Below are positions 46,301 through 55,084 of a DNA stretch of 64,000 bases, in pieces. The stretch is from Nocardia miyunensis NBRC 108239 (GTDB taxonomy: Bacteria; Actinomycetota; Actinomycetes; Mycobacteriales; Mycobacteriaceae). The first letter of the stretch is position 1. Each line of letters opens with the position of its first letter. Made by a program: the position numbers and the translations under genes. Where the stretch lies: positions 1 through 64,000 of the forward strand of contig NZ_BDBQ01000023.1 of assembly GCF_001613065.1 (NCBI RefSeq), read 5' to 3'. Under the pieces are notes generated by a model, which was not told the origin of the DNA, made no database searches, and was given only the letters and a program-made list of their open reading frames with translations.

Positions 46301-46754
46301 GGTCGATGAGCTCAACCGGACCGAGGTAGCCGTTGCCAAGATGGAATTGCCGGAAAATTACAAGAAGCGTGGAGTCTCACACCTCGATCACCCGGTGGGC
46401 TGGATCGGTGGGGTCGATCATCGTGGTCATTTGATTCCAGAGGCCGGTGTGAAGAATCATAAGGATGTCAACGTCTCGGAAAACATCATCGCGCAGCACG
46501 GAAACTCGAATGTGTCTGCCAAGAAGATCTGGGAGAATGCGTGCAACAAATTTGTAGCGGAGAATCCCGGAATATACGCGAGAGCGGAGATTCTGGATCG
46601 CGACGGCGCCGGACGGGTGAACTATACGGAGTTCAAGCTGTATGATGCTGATGGAGAAGAGATTCGGGAGTTCAGTGTGGTGCTCGATAATCCGGCTCTG
46701 AAGGGCGAGGAGGGGCGTGCATATCCGCTGCACTCCAATTATTTGTCCCGCTGA
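43323..46754 (+). CDS. Type VII polymorphic toxin with DNA/RNA non-specific endonuclease tip
   Basis: The protein has 1143 residues. Residues 1-120 form a helical WXG100-like export domain as in CpnT-type toxins (WPDGDEYKMWDLADAWHDAA). Residues about 225-270 are a glycine-zipper stretch (GLAGGLTGGLAGGLMQGW) that may insert in membranes. About 300-790 is a Ser/Pro/Glu/Arg-rich disordered spacer. A pre-toxin domain (LAGRVPADDRYFTVDAHVTADG, MIGCDAAENGFANRLA) covers about 800-930. The tip carries VDHRGHLIPEAG near 1032, the DRGH-type active site of betabetaalpha-metal nucleases, followed by SENIIAQHGN with the metal-binding Asn. The last 450 bp are visibly lower in GC than the spacer, as expected when tips are exchanged. 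ATG 43323 chosen; GTG 43314 is in frame. Confidence 0.83.
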   Translation: MAGGGIDKPSGLDYLLDMLGLHWPDGDEYKMWDLADAWHDAAKSLDDIDADIDAAIAAVRAAYPDGTGGDAMIEQLQSMRTGSQSIDQLVSWFNHVGDSAQSTGDSIEGGKINFETLLLTTAAMLLADEGWGPFAPAAQAGTIAIARVGAWAAMRQLLKDIVEAGLRDVLITTMKSQWQRLVMHLVLDATLPALVDLGNQEARVLSGHQDGIHWGDVGKTAVVGLAGGLTGGLAGGLMQGWMRNLSSGMFKGLASGITGGVAGTLASGLTDMAYTGKWELNPSALVAGAFWGAHGSLGGHHTVEDGSAPHTRVNLTDEGGAPRERVSIPTDGQDGSSPHVEPAGEHSPSSVEENSGTGQHGGDDSTRPSESERGSESSETQDHSTSTHDRPVDSQSTHDTSSESGSKVHSTGSDEARPESHSAESHPAQSHNAESRSEGTNVTAAGDHSGARSDNAARPESPVSARSGGSTGDGVRAPGSSARPSATGDGSSAYRPSRSETAPTRDESTSTPAERPMAGSGESSGTRPTSDPPTAESVSADKPFSASLDQPVSEAPRADDVPVSASRPVDDVEFTVPDDISGIHETPAPPEPSTRAGLADDAARPGVPERPSSRTGDRPESSSPIRARSTGAERAPRAGESASRAGESSTRPAESSPRAGDSSRTDRAGSSGHPRELVGARARGDDDAPRPEHPGDDDGTRPPDHPGEDPHVRAGLPENPRPGDEGTHPAERTPEEHRTGDHDEPATRPADHEREEPQRDSTDQEHHEDGSPHPDETGPHERPSVEDAFRDHAEPTDAGLSLHAQDPELSRLAGRVPADDRYFTVDAHVTADGHVRIGEHRYTPEEFGDMLRQHGWDGEKPIRMIGCDAAENGFANRLANHLDTDVLAPTEKAWSDEHGRVYTSTSVKDDNGNPRPRIPPDGEWHTTHPDGTRTPASEDGFVPGTPESAKHGLDHDAAVKRGPEPSESESEFDRGLLLPDTGKRVVLGDATYVVDELNRTEVAVAKMELPENYKKRGVSHLDHPVGWIGGVDHRGHLIPEAGVKNHKDVNVSENIIAQHGNSNVSAKKIWENACNKFVAENPGIYARAEILDRDGAGRVNYTEFKLYDADGEEIREFSVVLDNPALKGEEGRAYPLHSNYLSR

Positions 46755-46783
46755 AATCTGGTAAGTCCGTGGAATGGAGTGAA

Positions 46784-47095
46784 ATGTCGGCAGTACCCCC
46801 CGAGGAGCAGAAGGTCCTCGATGCGGCAATTGGCCAGCAGGTCCTGCGGGAGATGTACGAGGACGACACCCGTGCCACCCTGAAAGTGGAACTTCGCGAT
46901 AAGCGGATCGGTGTTTCGCTTTCTGCCGATACTCAGTCGGCGATAATCCCGCCGGGTGAGCTGATTCAGGCGATCGCAGATCTGGTGACTGCCCACGAAC
47001 GTGCATCCACGGGGTTCACCGGGGTGACTTATGAGTATCTGAAGGACGCCCAGGGACAGTGGACGATGGTTGCGCAGTTCGCCTACGCGAATTGA
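46784..47095 (+). CDS. Probable immunity protein to the nuclease toxin
   Basis: The protein has 103 residues, acidic, with no domain I recognize (SADTQSAIIPPGELIQAIADLV in the middle). It starts 29 bases after the toxin stop, is small and acidic and shares the toxin tip's lower GC, which fits a cognate immunity role. ATG 46784 has GGAG upstream; GTG 46769 is the longer alternative. Confidence 0.6.
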   Translation: MSAVPPEEQKVLDAAIGQQVLREMYEDDTRATLKVELRDKRIGVSLSADTQSAIIPPGELIQAIADLVTAHERASTGFTGVTYEYLKDAQGQWTMVAQFAYAN

Positions 47096-47108
47096 CCCGC
47101 GACATTTG

Positions 47109-47156
47109 CCGAGCGGTGTCGGTCATCACGCGCCAGTTATGACCGACACCGCTCGG
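47109..47156. terminator. Bidirectional terminator hairpin
   Basis: An 18-bp stem pairs 47109-47126 with 47139-47156 around a 12-base loop, followed by tctttt on the plus strand. It lies between the convergent immunity gene and the small hypothetical. Confidence 0.8.
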
Positions 47157-47509
47157 TCTTTTGCCGCGCTGTCCACCTCGCCGAGGAGAAAATCGCGGGC
47201 CTGGACGTGGCGGACCAACTCCGGTTCCGGGGACAGGCCGTGTTTGCGGAGGTAGTGGGGGACCGAGCCTGCCCAGATCCAGGTGCCGTCGGTGCGGTAG
47301 TTCAGCGGGACGTCGCGGTCGGTGGGGGCGAATTCGTCGACGTCGAAGCTGCGGGCGGCCAGGATTATGGGGGCGGACTCCAGGTAGGTCAGCAGCGCCT
47401 CGGTCAGGGCGGGGTCCAGGGGGGCGCGGTCGGCGATGGGGTGGCCGTTCGGGTCGCGGCCGTCGTAGACGCGGGCCAGGCGCGGGGGCGAGGTGGTCGG
47501 GTCGCTCAT
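47126..47509 (-). CDS. Hypothetical protein (127 aa)
   Basis: The protein has 127 residues. I do not recognize a domain. It is coherent in codon use, with LNYRTDGTWIWAGSVPHYLRKHGL in the middle and an N-terminal ARVYDGRDPNGHPI segment; a tail-like domain of this kind occurs in some actinobacterial type VII toxin neighbourhoods, but that is only an impression. Convergent with the immunity gene, so not part of its operon. Confidence 0.65.
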   Translation of the reverse strand: MSDPTTSPPRLARVYDGRDPNGHPIADRAPLDPALTEALLTYLESAPIILAARSFDVDEFAPTDRDVPLNYRTDGTWIWAGSVPHYLRKHGLSPEPELVRHVQARDFLLGEVDSAAKDRAVSVITGA

Positions 47510-47611
47510 CTGGATGTCGTCCCCTCCGATGGGTTTTCGAGTCCGCGCTTCGATCGTAACCGGGGCGGGGGTGATTCGCGGATGGTGATCGGCCCGCCCC
47601 GGGGGACGGTG

Positions 47612-49645
47612 CTAGAGGCTCACGCGCTGGTCCTGGGCGAGGAACAGTTTGTCGCTCTCTTTGACGCCGAAGGTCTGGTAGAACTCCGGGAGGTTGCGGA
47701 CGACCTGGTTGCAGCGGAATTCGTTGGGGGAGTGGGGGTCGGTGGCCAGGAGCGACTGGGTGTACTGGGTGGTTTGCTTGCTGCGCCAGTTGCGGCCCCA
47801 GGCCAGGAACACGTCGGTGTAGTTCGGGGCGTCGGTCTTCAGGTCGATGCGGAAGGCGGACAGGGAGATCATCAGTCCGCGCAGGTCGGCGAGGTTCTCG
47901 CCGACCGTGAGCGCGCCGTTGACATGCTCGGTCGGTGGCAGGCCCTCGGGGACCAGCACGTCGTACTGGGCGATGAGCTGTTTGGTCTTGGCGTCGAACG
48001 CGGCTTGATCCTGCGGGGTCCACCAGTCCTTGCGGTTGCCGTCGCCGTCGTACTTGGAGCCCTGATCGTCGAAGCCGTGGCCGATCTCGTGGCCGATGAC
48101 CGCGCCGATCGCGCCGTAGTTGACCGCCGCCTCGGCGTCCTTGTCGAAGAACGGGGCCTGCAGGATCGCGGCGGGGAAATTGATCGAGTTGGAGGTCACG
48201 TCGTAGTAGGCGTTGACCGTCTGCGGGGTCATACCCCATTCGGTCTTGTCGACCGGGGTGCCGAGCTTGTTCATCGCGCGCTGGGACTCGAAAGCATTGA
48301 TCGCGAGCAGGGATTCGACGAGTTTGCCGCGGGTGACCTTAACCTTCGAATAGTCCTCCCACTTGTCCGGGTAGCCGATCTTGACCGTGATCTTGCCCAG
48401 TTTGGCGATGGCGGCATCACGCGTCGCCGGGGACATCCAGCTGGAGTTGCGGAAGTTCTGCCGGTACGCGGCGAGCAGATTGTCGACCAACTGCTTGGCC
48501 CGGTCCTTGGCCTCGGCGGGAAAGTACTTGGCCACGTAGAGTTTTCCGAGCACCTCGCCCAGATTGCCGTCGACCACGCCGACCGCGGATTTCCACAGTT
48601 CGGGTCGCTGCTGTATGCCCGAGGTGACCTTCACGTACTCGAAGTTGGCATCGGAGAGCGTCTTGGTCATGTACCTGGCGTAGCTGCGCAGCAGGGCCAG
48701 CTTCAGGTAGTCGCGCCAGATCGCGATATCGGTTGCGGCCCAGATTTTCCCGGCGGTGGTGACGAAGGACGGCTCACCGACGACGACCTTCGCGAACAGG
48801 TCCTTCGGTCGATTTGTGCTTCCGGAAAGCCAAGGCTCCCAATCGAATTCGGGGGCAAGCGCCTTGACCTCGTCCCAGGACCTCAGGTTGTAGGTGGCGT
48901 CGCTGTCCCGGGTCCGCACGTTGTCCCAGAATGCCGCGGCGATCTGCTTCTCCAGATCGAGTACGCGCTGCGCCGCGCCGTTCGGGTCGGGCAGGCCGCC
49001 GCCGGCCGCGAGCTTGCGCAACAGGGTCGAATAGGCCGCGAGATACTGTGCGTACTGCGGTTTGCTGTAGTACTGCTCGCTCATGCCCAGGCCGGACTGG
49101 TCGATCGAGGGCAGGTAGGCGTTGGAATTCTTCTGGTCGACGGTGACGCCGAGCCCTATCAGCCCGCCCAGCGGCAGGGCGCCCATCACCTTGGCGAGAT
49201 CGGGTTTGGTCGCCGCCCCGTCGATCTCGGCGAACAGCCCGGCCAGGGGGGTCAGGCCGAGTTTGTCGAGAGTGGCCTCGTCCATGCGCGCGTCGTACAG
49301 ATCGCGGATCTGCTGCTCCGCGGTGCCGTCCTTCGGATCCTTGATCCCGTTGATGACATCCTTCAGCTGCCCCTCGACCCGGTCGGAAACCTCGGTGAAG
49401 GTGCCGAAGCTGGTCTTGTCCGGCGGCAGTTGATAGGTGCGCAGCCACGTGCCGTTGACGTGCCGGAACAGATCGTCCTGCGGACGCACGGCCTTGTCCA
49501 TGCCCGACAGGTCCGGCCCGGTGGGCGGTTTCGAGGCGGAATCGCTGTCCTTGCAGGAGGCCAGGGCCGCGGCAACCGGTACGGCGCCGAGCGCGACCAG
49601 GAACGAACGGCGATCCAGATGAACCGGACGACGCGACGAACTCAC
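47612..49645 (-). CDS. M13-family zinc metallopeptidase, probable lipoprotein
   Basis: The protein has 677 residues. IGHEIGHGFD carries the HExxH zinc motif and GENLADLRG supplies the third ligand Glu, as in neprilysin-type PepO/Zmp1 peptidases. The N-terminus has twin arginines (DRRSFLVALG) and lipobox ALASC, so it is probably exported by Tat and lipid-anchored. GTG 49645 is preceded by GGGAGAGGA; the frame extends to 49834 but that part lacks protein character. Mycobacterial Zmp1 belongs to this family. Confidence 0.92.
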   Translation of the reverse strand: MSSSRRPVHLDRRSFLVALGAVPVAAALASCKDSDSASKPPTGPDLSGMDKAVRPQDDLFRHVNGTWLRTYQLPPDKTSFGTFTEVSDRVEGQLKDVINGIKDPKDGTAEQQIRDLYDARMDEATLDKLGLTPLAGLFAEIDGAATKPDLAKVMGALPLGGLIGLGVTVDQKNSNAYLPSIDQSGLGMSEQYYSKPQYAQYLAAYSTLLRKLAAGGGLPDPNGAAQRVLDLEKQIAAAFWDNVRTRDSDATYNLRSWDEVKALAPEFDWEPWLSGSTNRPKDLFAKVVVGEPSFVTTAGKIWAATDIAIWRDYLKLALLRSYARYMTKTLSDANFEYVKVTSGIQQRPELWKSAVGVVDGNLGEVLGKLYVAKYFPAEAKDRAKQLVDNLLAAYRQNFRNSSWMSPATRDAAIAKLGKITVKIGYPDKWEDYSKVKVTRGKLVESLLAINAFESQRAMNKLGTPVDKTEWGMTPQTVNAYYDVTSNSINFPAAILQAPFFDKDAEAAVNYGAIGAVIGHEIGHGFDDQGSKYDGDGNRKDWWTPQDQAAFDAKTKQLIAQYDVLVPEGLPPTEHVNGALTVGENLADLRGLMISLSAFRIDLKTDAPNYTDVFLAWGRNWRSKQTTQYTQSLLATDPHSPNEFRCNQVVRNLPEFYQTFGVKESDKLFLAQDQRVSL

Positions 49646-49954
49646 AGAGAATCCTCTCCCGACTACTGCGTGGCGAAAGTGGTTGGCCCTAGCTCGGCCC
49701 GAGGCTACTGGAATCTCCTGAGAAGCGGGTGAACGAGCCCGCGATGACCCGGATTTGGGCCCGACCTGCGGCTTGGCTACACTGATCCGGTTGCTTGCGG
49801 GACAGCTGTGCCCGCACTTCGGCCGCGAACCCACAGTGGTTGATCTCCGGATCCTGGTAAAACCGCTGGCAGGCGCGCGTGCGAAGGGTAACTGACCATG
49901 CCCGTCGGGTCGGAAATCCGGCGTGCATTTCGTCCAGGTCTAGGAGGAGCTGAA
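49646..49954. other. Intergenic region carrying the likely rplN promoter
   Basis: About 310 bp. A weak promoter-like pair, ttgggc at 49755 and tacact at 49778 with 17-bp spacing, points toward rplN. Otherwise nothing recognized. Confidence 0.3.
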
Positions 49955-50323
49955 GTGATTCAGCAGGAGTCGCGACTGCGCGTCGCCGACAACACGGGTG
50001 CCAAGGAGATCTTGTGCATCCGGGTGCTCGGTGGTTCGTCGCGTCGCTATGCCGGTATCGGCGATATCATCGTCGCCACCGTGAAGGACGCCATCCCCGG
50101 CGGCAACGTCAAAAAGGGTGAGGTCGTCAAGGCTGTCATCGTGCGCACCGTCAAGGAGCGCCGTCGTCCGGATGGCTCGTACATCCGCTTCGACGAGAAC
50201 GCCGCGGTGCTGATCAAGGCGGACAACGATCCGCGTGGCACCCGCATCTTCGGCCCCGTCGGCCGCGAGCTGCGTGAGAAGAAGTTCATGAAGATCGTCT
50301 CGCTGGCCCCGGAGGTGCTCTGA
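49955..50323 (+). CDS. rplN: 50S ribosomal protein L14
   Basis: The protein has 122 residues, the standard length. [18 protein letters not shown] is the diagnostic start and [15 protein letters not shown] the diagnostic end. GTG 49955 has AGGAGGAG upstream. First gene of the visible spc block; L14 binds 23S rRNA at the subunit interface. Confidence 0.98.
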   Translation: MIQQESRLRVADNTGAKEILCIRVLGGSSRRYAGIGDIIVATVKDAIPGGNVKKGEVVKAVIVRTVKERRRPDGSYIRFDENAAVLIKADNDPRGTRIFGPVGRELREKKFMKIVSLAPEVL

Positions 50324-50324
50324 C

Positions 50325-50639
50325 ATGAAGGTGCACAAGGGCGATACCGTCATCGTCGTCTCCGGTAAGGACAAGGGCGCCAAGGGCAAGGTCATCCAGG
50401 CCTACCCGGCGACCGAGAAGGTCCTGGTCGAGGGCGTGAACCGGATCAAGAAGCATGTCGCGAACTCCGCGAACCAGCGTGGCGCCAGCTCCGGCGGCAT
50501 CGTTACCCAGGAAGCGCCCATCCACGTGTCGAACGTGATGGTCGTCGACTCGGACGGCAAGCCGACCCGCGTGGGCTACCGCACCGACGAGAACGGCAAG
50601 CGGGTGCGCATCTCCCGTCGCAACGGGAAGGACATCTGA
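50325..50639 (+). CDS. rplX: 50S ribosomal protein L24
   Basis: The protein has 104 residues; [17 protein letters not shown] is the KOW-type N-terminus and VNRIKKHV follows. Starts two bases after rplN and overlaps rplE by one base. Initiates 50S assembly on 23S rRNA. Confidence 0.98.
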   Translation: MKVHKGDTVIVVSGKDKGAKGKVIQAYPATEKVLVEGVNRIKKHVANSANQRGASSGGIVTQEAPIHVSNVMVVDSDGKPTRVGYRTDENGKRVRISRRNGKDI

Positions 50640-51205
50640 TGACCACCACCGAGAACAAGATTCTGCCCCGCCTCAAGGTCCGGTACCGCGAGGAGATCCG
50701 GGACGAGCTGAACAAGGAATTCGGCTACGCCAACGTCATGCAGATCCCCGGCGTGGTGAAGGTCGTGGTGAACATGGGTGTCGGTGACGCCGCCCGTGAC
50801 GCGAAGCTGATCAACGGCGCGGTCAACGACCTGACGCTGATCACCGGTCAGAAGCCCGAGATCCGTAAGGCCACCAAGTCGATCGCGCAGTTCAAGCTGC
50901 GTGAGGGCATGCCGATCGGCGCGAAGGTCACTCTGCGTGGCGACCGGATGTGGGAGTTCCTGGACCGTCTGGTGTCCATCGCGCTGCCGCGTATCCGGGA
51001 CTTCCGTGGTCTGTCGCCCAAGCAGTTCGACGGCCACGGCAACTACACGTTCGGTCTGAGCGAGCAGTCGATGTTCCACGAGATCGACGTGGACAGCATC
51101 GATCGTCCCCGTGGTATGGATATCACCGTGGTGACCACCGCGACCAACAACGACGAGGGTCGCGCGCTGCTCAAGCACCTCGGCTTCCCGTTCAAGGAGA
51201 ACTGA
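50639..51205 (+). CDS. rplE: 50S ribosomal protein L5
   Basis: The protein has 188 residues; [13 protein letters not shown] and [22 protein letters not shown] are conserved family segments. Binds 5S rRNA in the central protuberance. Intact here; parts of it are repeated as a scar at 56.3 kb. Confidence 0.98.
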   Translation: MTTTENKILPRLKVRYREEIRDELNKEFGYANVMQIPGVVKVVVNMGVGDAARDAKLINGAVNDLTLITGQKPEIRKATKSIAQFKLREGMPIGAKVTLRGDRMWEFLDRLVSIALPRIRDFRGLSPKQFDGHGNYTFGLSEQSMFHEIDVDSIDRPRGMDITVVTTATNNDEGRALLKHLGFPFKEN

Positions 51206-51209
51206 GCAC

Positions 51210-51395
51210 ATGGCTAAGAAAGCTCTGATCAACAAGGCCAACGCGAAGCCGAAGTTCGCCGTTCGCGCCTACACCCGCTGCCAGCGTTGCGGTCGCCCGC
51301 ACGCGGTGTACCGCAAGTTCGGCCTGTGCCGTGTGTGCCTGCGCGAGATGGCGCACCGCGGCGAGCTGCCGGGCGTGCACAAGAGCTCCTGGTGA
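51210..51395 (+). CDS. rpsN: 30S ribosomal protein S14, zinc-binding type
   Basis: The protein has 61 residues with two CxxC pairs (RCQRCGRP and LCRVCLRE), the zinc-binding S14 form. Starts four bases after rplE. In related actinobacteria rpsH follows at once; here a hairpin follows and the ribosomal gene order stops. Confidence 0.98.
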   Translation: MAKKALINKANAKPKFAVRAYTRCQRCGRPHAVYRKFGLCRVCLREMAHRGELPGVHKSSW

Positions 51396-51444
51396 GCTCG
51401 CGCTGCTGAGGCAGCGCACGCACTGAGCGCAACAATCGAATCGC

Positions 51445-51480
51445 CGAAGGGTGCGGACTCCAGAGAGTCCGCACCCTTCG
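51445..51480 (+). terminator. Hairpin ending the ribosomal block
   Basis: A perfect 16-bp stem (51445-51460 with 51465-51480) around a four-base loop. No T-run follows, but the position just after rpsN suggests it ends transcription. Confidence 0.7.
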
Positions 51481-51584
51481 CCGTGCCCAAACCAGCTCGC
51501 CATCTGCCGCATCGTTTTGCCGTACCGAGCCCTCGTGTCAACCCGGTCGATCTCGATGAGCATGTGAACGGGCCGAAGCCGCAG

Positions 51585-53610
51585 TCAGTTGGTCTTCGAA
51601 CTCGGCAGATGCGGCCCGATATAGCCGATGTAGATCTTTGCTGACCGCAGGATGTCGTCGTAGTAGTGCATACGTGGGCTGATCATGGCGAATTGCGCGA
51701 TCTTGAAATGAGCCCCCATGAAGATCCGGCCACGCGCGTTTACGCTATCGGGAACTGGAAGCAGCCGTGGCGAGCGAAACTTCGGGTTCTTCTGCACATC
51801 ACCTGACTCGTCCCGCGCGTGCTTGTTCGGCGGAAAGCCATGGAGTTCGCCGGGCGTGTCACTGAGGTATGCCTCCACGCTTCCGGTCCAAGTACGAGCC
51901 ACGCAGGTGCTGGCGTAGTCACGCAGAGCTAGCAGCGCATCCCAGCAAAGTCCGGCCCAGGTGCCGAGAGTGGGTCGTGGACGTCGAGGCCTTGCGTTGT
52001 GGACGCATTGCCGGTGAACTGTAGGTGATCCAGTTCGCAGAAGCGTTCCAGCAATTCGTCGAAACCTTCTGTCTGATGTCTTCTGCTGAGGGCGTGGCTT
52101 CCCAAGCAGTCGCCTGGTTGGCAACGCGGGCGAGTTCGCCACGGAAGTGTCGTAACTGACGATCGAGCTCGGCCCGCTGTACCTCGGCGATCGCGCGGTC
52201 CTGCTGTTCGTCTTCAAGGCTCCGTCGCAGGTTTGCAATTTCCTCCTTCTGTAGGTCCGCCTCGTCTTCGAGCGTTCGGACCCTGTTGCGAACGGTGTTG
52301 GCCGCGCGGGTGAGCCGGTCCGTGTCGGCCGCGCGGTTGCCCAGAGCTGAGACAGTTTCGACGGATAGCTCGCCGGTGCCCAGTACCTCGGCGACCACAT
52401 GACGCAGTGCGTCGAGAACTGGCTTGTCGATTGTTGTTTCGACGAGCGCTGTCGTCGCGGGCACTACAGGTGGTGCATGCAGTTCAGGTTCGACAGGTGC
52501 TTGCAACACCTCGACCGCTGGGATGGCGGATTGTTGAGGCGCAGCATCGAGTTGGTCGAGCAGGCGGGCGTCCAGTTGCTCGCGCAGGCGTCGGTCAAGT
52601 CGGGCCACTGTGGTGGGGAGCGAAGCGGTCAGCGACAGCTCCCGGGCCCGTCGGCCGAGGAGGCGTTGTAGGACTCGCACGTCGTCGCGGACGATGCGGC
52701 CGGTGCCGAGTACCCGGTGCCGGACGGACTCGAGGGGGTTCGATGGGTCCGCACCGGGCTGGAACGTTCGTACTGTGCCAGGGGCTACCCGATGCGATGA
52801 CGGCGTCAATTCGTTGTACTCGTTGGTCGCTTCCGCATCGAGTACGTAGGAGGCCGCCAGCCCCACCGTCTCCTTCAAGAGCTTTTCGACATAGCCGGAC
52901 CATTTGTCCACCGGTAGTTCCGGGGAGGTACCCGCGATGAATAGGTGTCCGCGACGGTCAGGGTCTGTGAGGGCGTCGAGCACTGAACTGACTTCGTCAA
53001 TCCGGACAATGCGCGGGCCGGCACCGAGCAAGTGGTTGCCGTCTCGGCCGGGGAGCACTTCCAGTAGGTCCCGTGCAAGTCGAGGTGCCTTTGCGGCAGG
53101 TCCTTTCTCCGGGCTTTCGAGATCGATCCATACCCAGCCGTCCCGCTTCGAGCGGAGACGGTGGACTGTCAACTCGGTCGCCCAACCCGAATCCTGGACG
53201 AATCGGTGCCGTGTTGTCTGTGAACCATCGCGAGACTGTTCGAGTAGAGCGACGCCGACGACACCTGGAGCGATGTCTTTCGATGCACCGAATTGCAACA
53301 CGTCGGGGTCCCAGCGCTTGGACAGCAACCACGAATTGAGTTGTTGCGTAGCCAGTTCGAGCAGCTCGGCTCATCCCGAACGCGGAAGAACGAACGGTAT
53401 GCGAGCGGCATCTGGACAGGCCTCCTCGAAACCCGACTGCTCGGATTCGAGCACGGCGGCATTCTCGTTGACAGTGCGAAATTTACCATCGCCGAAGCCG
53501 TTTGGTGTCATCGTGGCGATCTCGACGCGGACTTCCACGTGAGCGCTGTCGGCGACACTCACAGCGAGTTCCGGCAGTGTATCCGCTGAACCCGATGCGG
53601 CCCGGCACAT
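51585..53610 (-). pseudogene. Disrupted hypothetical gene (one nonsense codon, two frameshifts)
   Basis: Protein-like sequence runs in pieces. From ATG 53610 an 80-codon part ends at TGA 53371-53373, but the same frame continues through ELLELATQQLNSW into a 470-residue piece with a coiled-coil stretch (RTLEDEADLQKEEIANLRR). Near 52065 the coherent reading shifts to GFDELLERFCELDHLQF, then near 51965 to GTWAGLCWDALLALRDYA and ends at 51585. Restoring both junctions would need one inserted base each. I do not recognize the family. If the differences are sequencing errors it would be one protein of about 675 residues; otherwise it is decayed. Confidence 0.55.
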
Positions 53611-53841
53611 CTGTTGCCTCGACGGTGTCGATCTGCCTTCGTCCCTCGCCCCTCGAACCGCACCCGTGGCATCGGCCGCGGTGACTCTCGCTCGTGCGGA
53701 CACGTCGAATGGTCGATAGCTCTGCTGCGCTCGTCCGGAGTGGAGTCGTCCAGATGGCTGCGGTCTGCTCTGGTCTGAATCCTTCTGTGTCCGTTGAAAA
53801 TTCGGATTCAAACTGTCGGTGTTCGTCGGTAGTCTTCGCCC

Positions 53842-54693
53842 ATGCCCTCCGTTCTGCACGAGGCGGTTGCCGATCTGTTTCGGCAGCGTCCACGTTTAGC
53901 GGCCGATCTCCTGACGCTCTCCGACGAGTGCGCCGTCCCCGAGTTCGACCACGCGCGACTGGAATCCGGCGACTTTCCGGATATCGACCCGACCGAGTAC
54001 CGCGCAGATGCGGTCGTCGCGTTGACCAATGGCAACAGCCCGGTACTGGCTGTGGTGATCGAGGTTCAATTACGGCCCGACCCGGAGAAAGGCTGGAGCT
54101 GGCCAGTCTACCTCACCACGCTGCGCGCCCGATTGCGATGCCCCACAGTCCTTTTGGTTCTGTGCGCCGACGATCGCACTGCCGCCCGCTGTCGCCGGCC
54201 ACTCTTACTCGCTCCCCGCTGCACCCTGGTACCGGTCGTCTTCGGCCCCGCAGACGTGCCGGTGATCACCGACCGCGCGCAGGTCGGCCGAAACCCCGAG
54301 CTGGCCGTGCTGTCAGCAGTTGCCCACCGCAATCACCCCGATCGTGAGCAGATCCTCGCGGTCTTCGCCGCCGAGATGGTCGACGTCGCGAACGGTCAAA
54401 TGTACATTGACCTGGTACTCGCGATACTGCCGCGGGCGGCCCGGAAACTCCTGGAGACTCTTATGGCAACCGGCACCTACCAGTACAAGAGTGAGTTCGC
54501 GCGGCGGTACTACGCCGAGGGAGAAGCAAAGGGAGAAGCCTCAGCGCTGCTGACGATCCTTCGTGCCCGGCAGTTGCCTGTTCCCGAGGAGGTCGAGCAA
54601 AGGGTGCTGTCCTGCTCGGATCTCGACTTGTTGAGTTCGTGGGTGCGGCGCGCTGCTACCGCAGCCACCATCGAGGAGGTCTTCGAGGAGTAG
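53842..54693 (+). CDS. Rpn/PD-(D/E)XK-like nuclease family protein
   Basis: The protein has 283 residues. The core ADAVVAL...LAVVIEVQLRPDPEKG fits the D...ExQ arrangement of the PD-(D/E)XK fold seen in Rpn recombination-promoting nucleases and transposase-like proteins. The C-terminus with EGEAKGEASALLTILRARQL and a helical tail is typical of the group. It lies in the decayed island, ends directly against the IS256 remnant and appears intact. Function is probably DNA-related; family call is moderate. Confidence 0.65.
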   Translation: MPSVLHEAVADLFRQRPRLAADLLTLSDECAVPEFDHARLESGDFPDIDPTEYRADAVVALTNGNSPVLAVVIEVQLRPDPEKGWSWPVYLTTLRARLRCPTVLLVLCADDRTAARCRRPLLLAPRCTLVPVVFGPADVPVITDRAQVGRNPELAVLSAVAHRNHPDREQILAVFAAEMVDVANGQMYIDLVLAILPRAARKLLETLMATGTYQYKSEFARRYYAEGEAKGEASALLTILRARQLPVPEEVEQRVLSCSDLDLLSSWVRRAATAATIEEVFEE

Positions 54694-55083
54694 TTGCAGG
54701 CCGGGGCGACCCGGTTGCTGCTCGATGAGATCGTCCGCGACGGTGCCCGCCACATACTTGCGGCCGTGTTGCGGCCGAGGTCGCTGTTCATGTGGCCCAG
54801 TTCGCCGCACAGCTCGACGAGAACGGTTACCGTCTGGTGGTTCGCAACGGCTACCACGCCGAGCGGGAAGTCCTCACCGCGGCGGGCGCGGTGAGGGTCA
54901 CAGCCCTCCGGGTCAACGACAAGCGGGTGGTCCGGAAACTGGTGTCCGGCAGCGGTTTTCCTCCGTGATCTTGTTAGCCCGGGCGCGGAAATTGCCGCAG
55001 GTCACCGAGATGCTGCCGCTGCTGTGCCGCCGCCGCGGCATGACCGCACCGGTGCCGGCTGTCGGTGATGGTGCGTTCGGCAG
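54694..55083 (+). mobile_element. IS256-family transposase remnant (N-terminal part, frameshifted)
   Basis: Three frames together give LLDEIVRDGARHILAAVL, then DENGYRLVVRNGYHAEREVL with TAAGAVRVTALRVNDKRV, then RFSSVILLARARKLPQVTEM. These follow the start of mutator-type (IS256) transposases in order. At least two frameshifts and a missing C-terminal half make it dead. No terminal inverted repeats were identified. Confidence 0.75.
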
Positions 55084-55084
55084 T

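Noticed and set aside
54694..55083. Intact insertion sequence
   Set aside because: Only the 5' half of the transposase is present, in shifted frames, with no terminal inverted repeats or target duplication found.
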